Below, in pieces: positions 32,610-40,560 of a DNA stretch of 64,000 nt. Location: positions 62,001 to 126,000 of the forward strand of contig JAEVYU010000081.1 of the NCBI GenBank assembly GCA_023392595.1, in the 5' to 3' direction. Numbering within the stretch: position 1 is the first letter of the stretch; the number at the start of each line of letters is the position of its first letter. Origin of the DNA: Bacillota bacterium. Its GTDB lineage: Bacteria > Bacillota > UBA4882 > UBA8346. A program made the position numbers and the translations under genes. The notes under the pieces were generated by a model. That model was not told where the DNA came from. It ran no database searches and saw only the letters and a list, made by a program, of their open reading frames with translations.

Positions 32610-33660
32610 GATCCTTCATCCTTTCATAGGAAGTATTACCATCTTGAGATTGAAAATAAACGCCAATGATCTTGGGGTCTTTTGTAGCTAATAAGGCATA
32701 TGCTGCTCTTTTTCGAGCACCCCCACTGACCTTAATTTCTCGAAGATTAGATTGGTTTATAAATATGTTAAAACCGCATACCCTTCCATGATCATCTACT
32801 ATTGTTATACCATCAACATTCATCATTTCTAGAAACAATCCTGATAGACCATAAAACATCTCACTAGATACGCTGTCCTTTTTGTCACGAACAGCCAAAA
32901 GAGCTTTTTCAGACAAATTGATAGGGCACTCAAGCCAGATTCCATCTGATAAAAAATTATTAGGGAAAGTATAATCTGATTTTACTATGAGACATATAGT
33001 ACCATGAACCTTTTGGGCAGTGAGTTGAAACAATTTGACAAAAACATCTTTTACTATGTCGCGTTCTGGTTGTTCAATTCCAGAAGTTATGTCGCTTGAT
33101 ACTTGAATGTATTTATCTAGATGTTCTTGCACTTCTTGGCTTGCAAGTCTGAAATCAATCACCATTTTATGATCATATAATCCAGAAATACCTATTTCAA
33201 AATTACTTAAAACTTTAACTTCCACAATACTGTAATCAATAAGGGATTCATCAATTCCAACATTATCAAAAATAACTTCTGTAATTGATAAGCCTTTTGG
33301 TCCACTGAAAGATCTTAAAAGACCATATTCGATATTTTGTGACTTAATATCTAAATAGACAATCCATCCATTATTACAGAATGGAACCAAAGCTTTCATA
33401 ATTTTTTCTAAATCAGAACCGTTTCTTTTTCCTTCGCAGGTCTGAATTATATATGGATATGGTACTTGATCTAATGCTGAACCAATATTATGTCCAAGAA
33501 CTAATATTGGTCGGATTTTTCTCTCCTCTTCTTCGTAGTTGCAAATTTTAGAGATGAACTTTATAAAACTATCATAAAATTTTGGTGGAAGAGATATTTT
33601 CTCGGCTTTAATTAATGTTTTTAATTTTAAATATACACTTGAAAAATGTATTTTTTCCAT
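32602..33660 (-). CDS. Diadenylate-cyclase-fold (DisA_N/DAC-like) protein
   Basis: A 352-residue protein. The last 110 residues follow the DAC fold. VDGITIVDDHGRVCGF stands for the DGA motif strand pair, SGGARKRAAYALLATKD for the GTRHR helix, and IIGVYFQSQDGNTSY for the VVSEE-type strand. In active cyclases the motifs read DGA and RHR; here they are DGI and RKR, so it may be an altered cyclase or a nucleotide sensor. The N-terminal 230 residues are unrecognised. GAGGA lies 7 nt before ATG 33660. It sits between a small HTH gene and the helical partner, all on the minus strand. Confidence 0.6.
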   Translation of the reverse strand: MEKIHFSSVYLKLKTLIKAEKISLPPKFYDSFIKFISKICNYEEEERKIRPILVLGHNIGSALDQVPYPYIIQTCEGKRNGSDLEKIMKALVPFCNNGWIVYLDIKSQNIEYGLLRSFSGPKGLSITEVIFDNVGIDESLIDYSIVEVKVLSNFEIGISGLYDHKMVIDFRLASQEVQEHLDKYIQVSSDITSGIEQPERDIVKDVFVKLFQLTAQKVHGTICLIVKSDYTFPNNFLSDGIWLECPINLSEKALLAVRDKKDSVSSEMFYGLSGLFLEMMNVDGITIVDDHGRVCGFNIFINQSNLREIKVSGGARKRAAYALLATKDPKIIGVYFQSQDGNTSYERMKDHE

Positions 33661-33717
33661 TTATATTCCTCGGAATTTTTATCATACCAAAGGATTAAAT
33701 ACGTATACATTTTTTAT

Positions 33718-33903
33718 CTAATCAATATTTTTTTCTTGTGAATCTTTAATAAATGCCTCTAAATCCGAACGATGAACTCTCCAGAGATCTCCAAGTTTAA
33801 CCCCTCTAAGTTTCCCTTGTCTTATCCAGGCAGCAACTGTACGAGGTTTTATATTAAATTTCTCCGCTATTTCTTGAGGACTATAATATTCTTTTTCTGG
33901 CAT
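33718..33903 (-). CDS. Excisionase-type HTH regulator (HTH_17)
   Basis: A 61-residue protein with YYSPQEIAEKFNIKPRTVAAW, then IRQGKLRGVKLGDLWRVHRSDLEAF: the winged HTH of the excisionase/MerR-like group. AGGAGG lies 8 nt upstream of ATG 33903, and a TATAAT (minus strand) precedes it. It is the first gene of the minus-strand operon, 57 nt before the DAC-fold gene, so it may control that operon. Alternatively it may be a leftover of a mobile element's excisionase. Confidence 0.65.
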   Translation of the reverse strand: MPEKEYYSPQEIAEKFNIKPRTVAAWIRQGKLRGVKLGDLWRVHRSDLEAFIKDSQEKNID

Positions 33904-34015
33904 TCAATTAACCTCCTGTCCTAATTATAGTAACACATCCTAAAATTCCTTTCTAGCAGCTTACAACCTACGTAGCCTAAATTACCAAAAATGCTTGACC
34001 AAATTTTTTCTTTAT

Positions 34016-34076
34016 GATAACCTAAAGATACAATATTAACTATGTAACCTTAAATGAATTTGAAAGACAGGTTATC
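34016..34076. promoter_or_regulatory. Repeated TAACCT half-sites upstream of the radC-like gene
   Basis: TAACCT occurs at 34018-34023 and 34045-34050, and its complement AGGTTA at 34069-34074. The first overlaps a -10 region 17 nt after TTGACC (33995-34000). It could be a regulator binding region for the divergent genes. Confidence 0.3.
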
Positions 34077-34079
34077 AAA

Positions 34080-34571
34080 ATGCCTTTATCATCTATAAAC
34101 ATCTACACCCTTAAACAAATTCATACCAAGCGCCATCGTTATGATCTGGAAGACCATCCAATCACCAGCCCTTTGATCTGCTATAAAGTCCTCCAATACC
34201 TCCTGGATCTCAAATCCGAACCGGTTGAGAAGTTTGGCATCATCTCATTGAGTTCCAGAAATAAAATTATCGGTATCCATATCATCGGCACCGGCTCCCT
34301 GGATCAAGTCTATATCGAACCCCGGGAATGTCTTTTAATATCATTTAACAAAAGCGGTTAAATGATATTAGGCCGCCATGATGAACAACACGCCAAATCA
34401 ATCATCGCCTTCCACAACCACCCGAGTTCAGATCCTACGCCCAGCCAGGATGATATTTATCTCACCCGCAAACTCCGGGATGCTGGGAAAATCATGTGTA
34501 TCGAACTGCTGGACCATGTAATAACGGGAGAGAAGAATTATTGCAGCTTAAAGGAAAACGGGATGATATAA
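34080..34571 (+). pseudogene. RadC-like JAB-domain gene broken by a palindromic insert
   Basis: Both halves lie in one frame. The first (to 34361) ends with VYIEPRECLL plus junk and a TAA stop. The second starts at once with ATG and contains the RadC metalloprotease-like signature AFHNHPSSDPTPSQDD and the closing block ITGEKNYCSLKENG. In intact relatives about 16 residues separate PRE from HNHP. Here there are about 28 codons, including the stop. The extra 33-36 nt correspond to a perfect 13-bp inverted repeat. RadC-like JAB proteins are common on mobile elements. Reinitiation at the ATG could still make the metal-binding half. Confidence 0.65.
34336..34370. repeat. Perfect 13-bp palindrome inside the radC-like gene
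   Basis: TAATATCATTTAA (34336-34348), a 9-nt spacer, and its exact complement at 34358-34370. The in-frame stop (34359-34361) and the following ATG lie in the right arm. Confidence 0.85.
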
Positions 34572-34689
34572 AGGGAAAAGTGAAAAGGAAGAAGAGAAAG
34601 TGTTTGCGGGCTTGTTTGTTTTAGACGAGAAAATAACAATCTGAAAAAACCCAAGGCAATGACTTAAAGAATCCGCATTCAAAAGCTTT

Positions 34690-35031
34690 TCCGTCTTCAA
34701 GGAAGAAGACGGGCACCGCTTTTACACATGGATGTAAAATAGCGGTTGCCATCGGAAGCTTCATATAATTGCCAGTCGAAAGGCTATGGAAGGCGAAGAC
34801 CCACTAAAAACCGGGATGAATAAAGGGAGGTTCGGAAGCCGTAGGTTCCGAGCGGCGGATTCAAAAGGTGCGCCGCCCCGCACCTTTTGTCCTGGAGGGG
34901 TCGCGTGCCCTGTGCACGGGTTGGGGGAGGCAGGAACAGTCTCCCATCGACCCTAAATTATTCTAAAAGAAGTTTTGGTTCCTTTCTGGCCGGCAACTCA
35001 AGTAACTCAGCCGGTGAAATCCGTGGACCAT
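34690..35031 (+). repeat. Structured dispersed repeat, copy B
   Basis: Starts with GTCTTC/GAAGAC, then a hairpin CCGC-TTTTACA-loop-TGTAAAA-TA-GCGG (34716-34745). GGAAGCTT, GCCAGTCGAAAGGC and GGATGAATAAAGG follow, then GC-rich stems. It ends with ACTCAGCCGGTGAAATCC and GTGGACCA (35005-35030). Copy C has the same order. The stretch 34572-35131 holds no convincing gene. Confidence 0.6.
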
Positions 35032-35131
35032 CAAAACCCGCATTCATTTTATACATAATAAGACTCCATGAAGCCGGGAAGTTAAACACACATATCCAAA
35101 AAATATTATAGATAGAAAGAAGGCATGTCCC

Positions 35132-35413
35132 ATGAAATCCATTCTGGAAGAATTATATCTCGGCCGCCTATACCCCTTAGAACAAATCGTCCCCCAAGAT
35201 CCGGAATTCCATTCCGTAAATGAGAAAAAATCCAGCCTCATAAAAATATTGGAAACCAGACTGCCGGCTGAAGATTTTCAAACGGTGGAAGAGCTTTTGG
35301 ATGTGGATTGCAATATAAGCGTGATGGAAGCTTACGCATCCTTTGGATATGGTTTTAAGCTCGCCGTGTTGATGATTCTGGAGGTGCTCGGCAATAACGG
35401 AGAGCTCAAGTAA
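35132..35413 (+). CDS. Small DUF6809-like protein
   Basis: A 93-residue protein: MKSILEELYLGRLYPLEQI at the N-terminus and YGFKLAVLMILEVLG near the C-terminus. This layout is familiar from small DUF6809-type proteins scattered through clostridial genomes, often next to mobile elements. GAAGG precedes ATG 35132. The final 31 codons and the sequence after the stop are duplicated at 36974-37267. The function is unknown. Confidence 0.55.
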   Translation: MKSILEELYLGRLYPLEQIVPQDPEFHSVNEKKSSLIKILETRLPAEDFQTVEELLDVDCNISVMEAYASFGYGFKLAVLMILEVLGNNGELK

Positions 35414-35615
35414 GGCCCCCATCTCTAAGGCTTACTCAAAAAAAAAGCCGCCCTTCCCCCTACCGTATGCTGGAGCAAGGGAAGGATCAGAACAGCCCAA
35501 AATAGGCAATCATCATCATAATCCCTCGCCCATAGCGTTTTTTGCGTGATGGGAGAGGGCCGCTTCTCTGAATGGACAGAGGGGTGAGGGGCATAGACAG
35601 ACTCATGGAATTTTA
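35321..35615 (+). repeat. Direct duplication, left copy
   Basis: About 290 bp, from GTGATGGAAGCTT inside the small gene to CATAGACAGACT, is repeated at 36974-37267 in the same orientation, nearly identical from 35384 onwards. It includes a poly-A tract and the hairpin CCCTCGCCCAT/ATGGGAGAGGG. Confidence 0.88.
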
Positions 35616-35629
35616 AGGAGGTTCATCTC

Positions 35630-35872
35630 ATGGCCGACTTCGAATTTACCATTACCGAAAGCGATTCACCGGTTGATTTGGAAGAGTATATCCATTATCT
35701 GATCATTGAACGCTGTAATGAAATCTATTATAAAATCATCAGTCAAAATACCGAATATCAAAATCTTCGAGCGCAGATGAAGAACTGTTTTCAAGAACTT
35801 CTCCAATTATTGCCCGATCCGGTCTATCAGGAAATTGTGACTGACGCGCGTGCGCGAATTTACCGGGTATGA
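35630..35872 (+). CDS. Small acidic hypothetical protein
   Basis: An 80-residue protein with TITESDSPVDLEEYIHYLI and a helical remainder (QMKNCFQELLQLLPDPVYQ). AAGGAGG lies 9 nt before ATG 35630, which supports translation. Its first bases lie directly after the left duplication copy, while the right copy lacks the gene. No family is recognised. Its size and the helical C-terminal half resemble the neighbouring DUF6809-like protein, so they may be related. Confidence 0.5.
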   Translation: MADFEFTITESDSPVDLEEYIHYLIIERCNEIYYKIISQNTEYQNLRAQMKNCFQELLQLLPDPVYQEIVTDARARIYRV

Positions 35873-35982
35873 TCGGAACCCTGGAAATGTTGCTGCCGCA
35901 GATTATTTACAGGCAGATATTGAAAGATGGATTGGGGATAAAAAAGTGGCTGGGAAGATGAATATTAGGTCCGGGGACCGGG

Positions 35983-36063
35983 AAAATCATGAGTATTGAA
36001 CTGTGGACCTGGATAACGGGAGAGCGGAGTTATGGGAGTTTGAAGGAAAAAGGACGGATATAA
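35983..36063 (+). pseudogene. C-terminal remnant of a second radC-like gene
   Basis: 26 codons read KIMSIELWTWITGERSYG, then SLKEKGRI and TAA, closely matching the end of the radC-like gene at 34494-34571 (KIMCIELLDHVITGEKNYCS). A codon is missing at the place of the conserved Asp-His. Nothing of the N-terminal part remains. Confidence 0.6.
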
Positions 36064-36113
36064 AGGAAAAAGAGAGAAGGTAAAATGGATGAAGCTGTAG
36101 GTTTCAAGTTAAA

Positions 36114-36425
36114 TTAGTAACTCAACTTTCCACATTAAAAATAGGGATAAATAATTGAATTAATTAGGGGCAAGGGAACAGTAAAAGAAATTTTCAGCTT
36201 GTAAATTGGGTCCGCCCTCATTCTATCTTTCTCCCCCAGGGAGAAACGAACTGTTTATCTTTGTAGGTTTTTAGCTTGGTGCCGGTTGTTTTTTCTTGAC
36301 ATGACCTTCGTTTCTCCCGATGCCGGGAGAAAACTTGGCTCCCTGGAGCCGTCGAATGAGGGCTAGAACCCTATAATATTGCTAACATCAAGCGTATTTT
36401 TCAGCTGGGAAAGTTGAGTTAGTAA
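36114..36425. mobile_element. MITE-like element with 18-bp inverted ends
   Basis: TTAGTAACTCAACTTTCC (36114-36131) is repeated in inverted form at 36408-36425 with one mismatch. Inside is a second palindrome level: CCCTCATTC/GAATGAGGG and TTTCTCCC/GGGAGAAA pairs, so the 312 bp can fold on themselves. No transposase or open frame lies inside. An evident target duplication was not found. Confidence 0.55.
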
Positions 36426-36479
36426 CTTTGAATAAGCAATTATTTAGACTGTTATTATATGCAAACGATATAAGCCTTC

Positions 36480-36740
36480 AGGGAGGAAGGCGATTTCCCG
36501 CCGCATCTTTCAGGATGAAAACTGCGGTTGCGAACGGAAGGCTTAACCAAGTAGCCAGTCGAAAGGCCAGGGATGGTGGCGACATTCAAAAACCCTGGAT
36601 GAATAAGAGGAAGACCGGAACCTAGGTTCCGGCGGCTTTGCCGCTCGCTTGCGAGCGTAGGTTCCTTTTTGGGCCGCTCCAAAAGGAACTCAGCCGGTGA
36701 AATCCTTGGACAAGCAAGATCGGCATTCATCGAATTGTTT
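36480..36740 (+). repeat. Structured dispersed repeat, copy C
   Basis: The hairpin CCGCA-..-TTTCA-GGA-TGAAA-..-TGCGG (36501-36527) precedes TTGCGAACGGAAG, GCCAGTCGAAAGGC and GGATGAATAAGAGG. A GC-rich stem region follows, then GGGCCGCTCCAAAAGGA and CTCAGCCGGTGAAATCC with TTGGACA (36688-36712). Stem bases differ from copies A and B, but pairing is kept. Confidence 0.6.
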
Positions 36741-36973
36741 TAAGGAGAAAATTAAAGATTAATGAGGGAGGTATCCCCCATGCACACCGACAAAGACCCC
36801 GGCATCAAAAATTCATTCCCGACATTTTAATCCAAATTATCTACCGGCACTGATTTAAAATCCGTATAATCAGTTAAATCCGTTAAATCCTGGTTCAGAT
36901 AATGTTTTAGGCAATCATTAAAGCCCCTGAAATAGACCCGAATTTCTGATGTCGGGAAAGGGTAGGGTCCAGT

Positions 36974-37066
36974 GTGATGGAAGCTTCCGCTTCTTTTGAA
37001 TATGGTTTTAAGCTCGGCGCACTGGTCATGCTGGAGGTGCTCGGCAATAACGGAGAGCTCAAGTAA
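36974..37066 (+). pseudogene. C-terminal remnant of the DUF6809-like gene
   Basis: 30 codons that start inside the duplicated segment encode MEASASFEYGFKLGAL and then a tail identical to that of the gene ending at 35413, including its stop. Unrelated sequence lies upstream, so the gene is beheaded. Confidence 0.65.
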
Positions 37067-37267
37067 GGCCCCCATCTCTAAGGCTTACTCAAAAAAAAAG
37101 CCGCCCTTCCCCCTACCGTATGCTGGAGCAAGGGAAGGAGCAGAACAGCCCAAAATAGGCAATCATCATCATAATCCCTCGCCCATAGCGTTTTTTGCGT
37201 GATGGGCGAGGGCCACTTCTCTGAATGGACAGAGGGGTGAGGGCATAGACAGACTTATGAAATTACG
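36974..37267 (+). repeat. Direct duplication, right copy
   Basis: The counterpart of 35321-35615. Differences cluster in the first 60 bp; after that only a few substitutions and one missing base occur. It ends 47 bp before the stop of the phosphomutase gene. The sequence between 35873 and 37313 has no intact gene. Confidence 0.88.
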
Positions 37268-37313
37268 GGAAAAGGACTCATGAAAATGGAAATGGAACAG
37301 GTTGGATAAGGCC

Positions 37314-38666
37314 CTATAGCGCTTCGGCCAGCCTATCAAGCTCTTTTCTTACCTCAGCCTCAATCTGTTTCAACGATTCCGGGGAATCCCCTTCAAACCG
37401 AAGCACCAGAACAGGCTGGGTGTTGGAGGCTCTCACCAGGCCCCAGCCGTGTTCGAAGAGGATGCGGGCGCCGTCAATGGAGATGACTTTATTTTTTTGA
37501 CTGAATGTTTTGACCAACTTTTCAACCAGGGGAAACTTTTTATCATCCGGGCATTCAAAACGGATCTCGGGTGTGGCGTAAGTTTTCGGCAGTTCGTCGA
37601 CCATTTGGGCCAAAGTAAGCCCGGAGTGGGATAAAATTTCAATTAAGCGCGCTCCGGCATAGACCGCATCGTCGTAACCGTAATAACGGTCGGCGAAAAA
37701 GAGATGGCCGCTCATCTCTCCCGCCAGCAGGGCGTTTTCTTCCTTCATTTTGGCCTTGATCATGGAATGCCCGACTTTCCACATGATGGGTTCTCCGCCC
37801 ATTTCGCGGATTTTATCGAACATCGCCTGGGAGCATTTGACTTCGCCGATGATTTTGGCCTGGGGATGCTGTCCAAGGATTTGTTTAGCGTAAAGGATCA
37901 TAAGCTGATCGCCCCAAAGAATCCGTCCCTGGGTGTCGACAACTCCGATCCGGTCGGCGTCGCCGTCAAAGGCGATTCCCAAATCCGCTTCATTGGATTT
38001 CACCTCCGCCGCTAAAGCATTGATATTTTCCGGAAGGGTCGGGTCCGGGTGATGATTGGGGAAACGGCCGTCCGGTTCGGAGAAAATGTCCACCACTTCC
38101 CAGCCCAGTCTCTTGTATAAATCAACCGCCACTAAATTACCGGTGCCGTTGCCCGCGTCAACCACGATTTTTATTTTACGGGGGCCGGGATGGATAACGC
38201 TCTGAAGGTACTGGACATAATCCCCGGCCAGAGGGTGAAAGGTTAATTTGGCGTCGCCGTAATGGTAATCCTTCTTTTCCATGATCCGACCTATCTCTTG
38301 GATTTGTTCACCAAAAGCAGTACTTTTGCCGAGGCAGACTTTAAAACCATTTTCGTTGGCCGGGTTGTGGCTGCCGGTGATCATCACTCCGCCGCCCACC
38401 GGTAAGTGAAACAGTGAGAAATAGACCAGCGGAGTGGGTCCCATTCCGATATCAACGACGTTGATTCCGGATTCCACCAATCCCTTGGTCAACCTGTTTT
38501 TAAAACCGGGAGAGCTTAATCGGCAATCGTAACCGAGACTGATGGTATCCACTTGATTTTTATGATAAAAAGAGGCCATCGCCCGGCCTAGTTCCTCCAC
38601 AAATTCATCGGTCAGATCCTTGCCGGCCACACCCCGAATATCATTTTGACGAAACACGTGAAGCAT
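37314..38666 (-). CDS. manB: Phosphomannomutase/phosphoglucomutase
   Basis: A 450-residue alpha-D-phosphohexomutase of the AlgC/ManB type. NDIRGVAG opens the protein. MITGSHNPANENGFK holds the phospho-Ser, AFDGDADRIGVVD is the Mg-binding loop, and AGEMSGHLFF is the sugar-recognition loop. RASNTQPVLVLRFE binds the phosphate. It interconverts mannose or glucose 1- and 6-phosphates for cell-surface sugar synthesis. It is transcribed divergently from aroC. AGGGAT precedes its ATG on the minus strand. Whether mannose or glucose is preferred cannot be read from the sequence. Confidence 0.85.
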   Translation of the reverse strand: MLHVFRQNDIRGVAGKDLTDEFVEELGRAMASFYHKNQVDTISLGYDCRLSSPGFKNRLTKGLVESGINVVDIGMGPTPLVYFSLFHLPVGGGVMITGSHNPANENGFKVCLGKSTAFGEQIQEIGRIMEKKDYHYGDAKLTFHPLAGDYVQYLQSVIHPGPRKIKIVVDAGNGTGNLVAVDLYKRLGWEVVDIFSEPDGRFPNHHPDPTLPENINALAAEVKSNEADLGIAFDGDADRIGVVDTQGRILWGDQLMILYAKQILGQHPQAKIIGEVKCSQAMFDKIREMGGEPIMWKVGHSMIKAKMKEENALLAGEMSGHLFFADRYYGYDDAVYAGARLIEILSHSGLTLAQMVDELPKTYATPEIRFECPDDKKFPLVEKLVKTFSQKNKVISIDGARILFEHGWGLVRASNTQPVLVLRFEGDSPESLKQIEAEVRKELDRLAEAL

Positions 38667-38733
38667 AGTATCCCTCCATTAACTAGATTTTGCAGAAATT
38701 CGGCATTGAGTCGGAAAACCCTTTCCCAAATAT

Positions 38734-38762
38734 TTGCCTTATTGCCAAAATTCATTTATAAT
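38734..38762 (+). promoter_or_regulatory. SigA-type promoter of the aro operon
   Basis: TTGCCT (38734-38739), a 17-nt spacer and TATAAT (38757-38762), about 50 nt before aroC. Confidence 0.65.
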
Positions 38763-38813
38763 TTAACGAAAGGCGATTTTGTTTAGGACATTACGAGTAG
38801 GAAAGGCAATCCA

Positions 38814-40019
38814 ATGATTCGTTTTCTAACAGCCGGCGAGTCTCATGGGCCGGCCTTAAGCGCTATGATAGAAGGATTTCCGGCGGGGCTTGGACTTGAT
38901 GTGCATGATTTGCAGATTGATTTGACAAGACGCCGCGGGGGCTACGGCCGGGGCGGCCGGATGAAAATTGAAGGAGATGCGGTTGCGATATTATCCGGGG
39001 TCCGGCATGGCCTGACTTTGGGATCGCCGATCACGCTTCAAATCATCAATCAGGATTGGCCGCGTTGGGAGGAAGTAATGGCGATAGGGGCTGATCCGGG
39101 CAGTGCACCCGGGAAAGTAAAAATCGCCGCCGATGATAGGCTGGCGGAGCTTTCCGCCCGGGTGACCGCGCCTAGGCCCGGCCACGCAGATTTGGCGGGG
39201 GTCCTCAAATATCATCAGGATGATATTCGGAATATTCTGGAAAGGGCAAGCGCCAGGGAGACTGCAGCCAGGGTGGCGGTAGGCGCTGTGGCCCGTAAAT
39301 TTTTAACCGAATTTGGCATTGAAGTTTTCAGCGGTGTGCTCCGAATCGGTCAGGCAGCGGTGGAGTCCCCGCCAATTGATTTGGCGGTTTACCGTCAAAA
39401 GGTTCTTCACTCGCCCGTATCGGCTCCCGATGAGAGGGCATCCGAGAAAATGGTGGTTGAAATCGAGGGGGCCAAAGAGGCCGGGAATTCTCTGGGGGGA
39501 ATCATTGAGGTACTCATTCAGGGAGCGCCGGTGGGTCTGGGAAGTCATGTGCAATGGGACCGCCGTTTGGATGCCCGGTTGGCGGCGGCGATGATGAGTA
39601 TTCCGGCCGTCAAAGGGGTGGAAATCGGGATGGGATTTGAAACTTCCTCTTTAAAAGGCTCGGAAGTCCACGATCCAATCGGTTATGATCCGGTAAAAGG
39701 TTTTTACCGTCAAACCAATAACGCCGGGGGAATTGAGGGCGGAATCAGTAATGGTGAAATGATTCGGATGAAAATTGCCATGAAACCAATCCCCACACTG
39801 TATCAACCTTTACAGACCGTGGATATCAACACCAAGGAAGTCAAACAGGCCAGTGTGGAACGTTCCGACACCTGCGCCGTTCCGGCGGCAGCCGTGGTGG
39901 CTGAAGCTATGGCTTGCTGGACCATAGCGGAAGCTTTTTTGGAGAAATTCGGCGGGGATCATTTGCAGGAAACAGGGAACAATTATCAGCATTATCTGCA
40001 GACAATCAAGGGGATTTAA
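38814..40019 (+). CDS. aroC: Chorismate synthase
   Basis: A 401-residue FMN-dependent lyase that makes chorismate from 5-enolpyruvylshikimate-3-phosphate. Family signatures are TAGESHGPALSAMIEGFPAG at the start, RRRGGYGRGGRMKIE, RPGHADLAGVLKY, ASARETAARVAVGAVA and the late DTCAVPAAAVVAEAM. Length is normal for the Gram-positive form. It is the first gene of a tight aroC-aroK-aroB-aroQ operon. AGGAAAGG precedes ATG 38814. Confidence 0.95.
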   Translation: MIRFLTAGESHGPALSAMIEGFPAGLGLDVHDLQIDLTRRRGGYGRGGRMKIEGDAVAILSGVRHGLTLGSPITLQIINQDWPRWEEVMAIGADPGSAPGKVKIAADDRLAELSARVTAPRPGHADLAGVLKYHQDDIRNILERASARETAARVAVGAVARKFLTEFGIEVFSGVLRIGQAAVESPPIDLAVYRQKVLHSPVSAPDERASEKMVVEIEGAKEAGNSLGGIIEVLIQGAPVGLGSHVQWDRRLDARLAAAMMSIPAVKGVEIGMGFETSSLKGSEVHDPIGYDPVKGFYRQTNNAGGIEGGISNGEMIRMKIAMKPIPTLYQPLQTVDINTKEVKQASVERSDTCAVPAAAVVAEAMACWTIAEAFLEKFGGDHLQETGNNYQHYLQTIKGI

Positions 40020-40029
40020 GGGGTTTGGA

Positions 40030-40560
40030 ATGAATATTGTGCTAATCGGTTTTATGGGAACCGGTAAATCAACCATTGGAAGATTATTGGCCCAGAAGTT
40101 GGATTTCGAATTTGTGGATGTGGACGCCCGGATCGAGCAACAAGCGGGAAAAACGATTACCCAAATTTTTCAGTCCGCGGGGGAAGAATATTTCAGAAAA
40201 TTAGAGAGGGAATTTGCTGAAAAATTATCCGCCGGGGAGGGCCAAATCATCGCCACCGGCGGTGGTTTTGTTCTCAACCCTCAAAATATCGCATTATTGA
40301 GACCCAAAGGATTCATTGTTTCATTAAAAGCCTCGCCCCGGGTTATTTATGAACGGATTCGAAATGAAAAGCACCGGCCTTTACTGGCTGTACCTGATCC
40401 CCTTGCCCAAATCGGCTGGCTGTTAGAGGAAAGGGATGAGCGTTACCGGGATGCCGATTTGCTCGTTAATACCGACGGCAAATCGCCGGCCGGTGTCGCG
40501 GATGAAATCGGGGCGGAATTATTGAAAAGAGGAATTTCCAATGGAAGAAATCAGGCTTAA
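40030..40560 (+). CDS. aroK: Shikimate kinase
   Basis: A 176-residue NMP-kinase-fold protein. The P-loop is GFMGTGKSTIGR. FVDVDARIEQQAG binds Mg and shikimate, EREF carries the conserved Arg-Glu, and ATGGGFVL is the shikimate loop. R..EKHRPLL lies in the lid. It phosphorylates shikimate with ATP. It starts 10 nt after aroC, and its last 20 nt overlap the start of aroB, which indicates coupled translation. Confidence 0.93.
   Translation: MNIVLIGFMGTGKSTIGRLLAQKLDFEFVDVDARIEQQAGKTITQIFQSAGEEYFRKLEREFAEKLSAGEGQIIATGGGFVLNPQNIALLRPKGFIVSLKASPRVIYERIRNEKHRPLLAVPDPLAQIGWLLEERDERYRDADLLVNTDGKSPAGVADEIGAELLKRGISNGRNQA

Noticed and set aside
36428..36625. Short open frames in the repeat copies (also near 34887 and 36996)
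   Set aside because: They follow repeat boundaries, have no ribosome site and differ in frame between repeat copies.
34690..36740. Assigning the structured repeat to c-di-GMP riboswitches, group II introns or HEARO RNA
   Set aside because: The CGAAAG loop is shared with several RNAs, but the other conserved blocks of those classes are absent and no intron or IscB-type gene adjoins.
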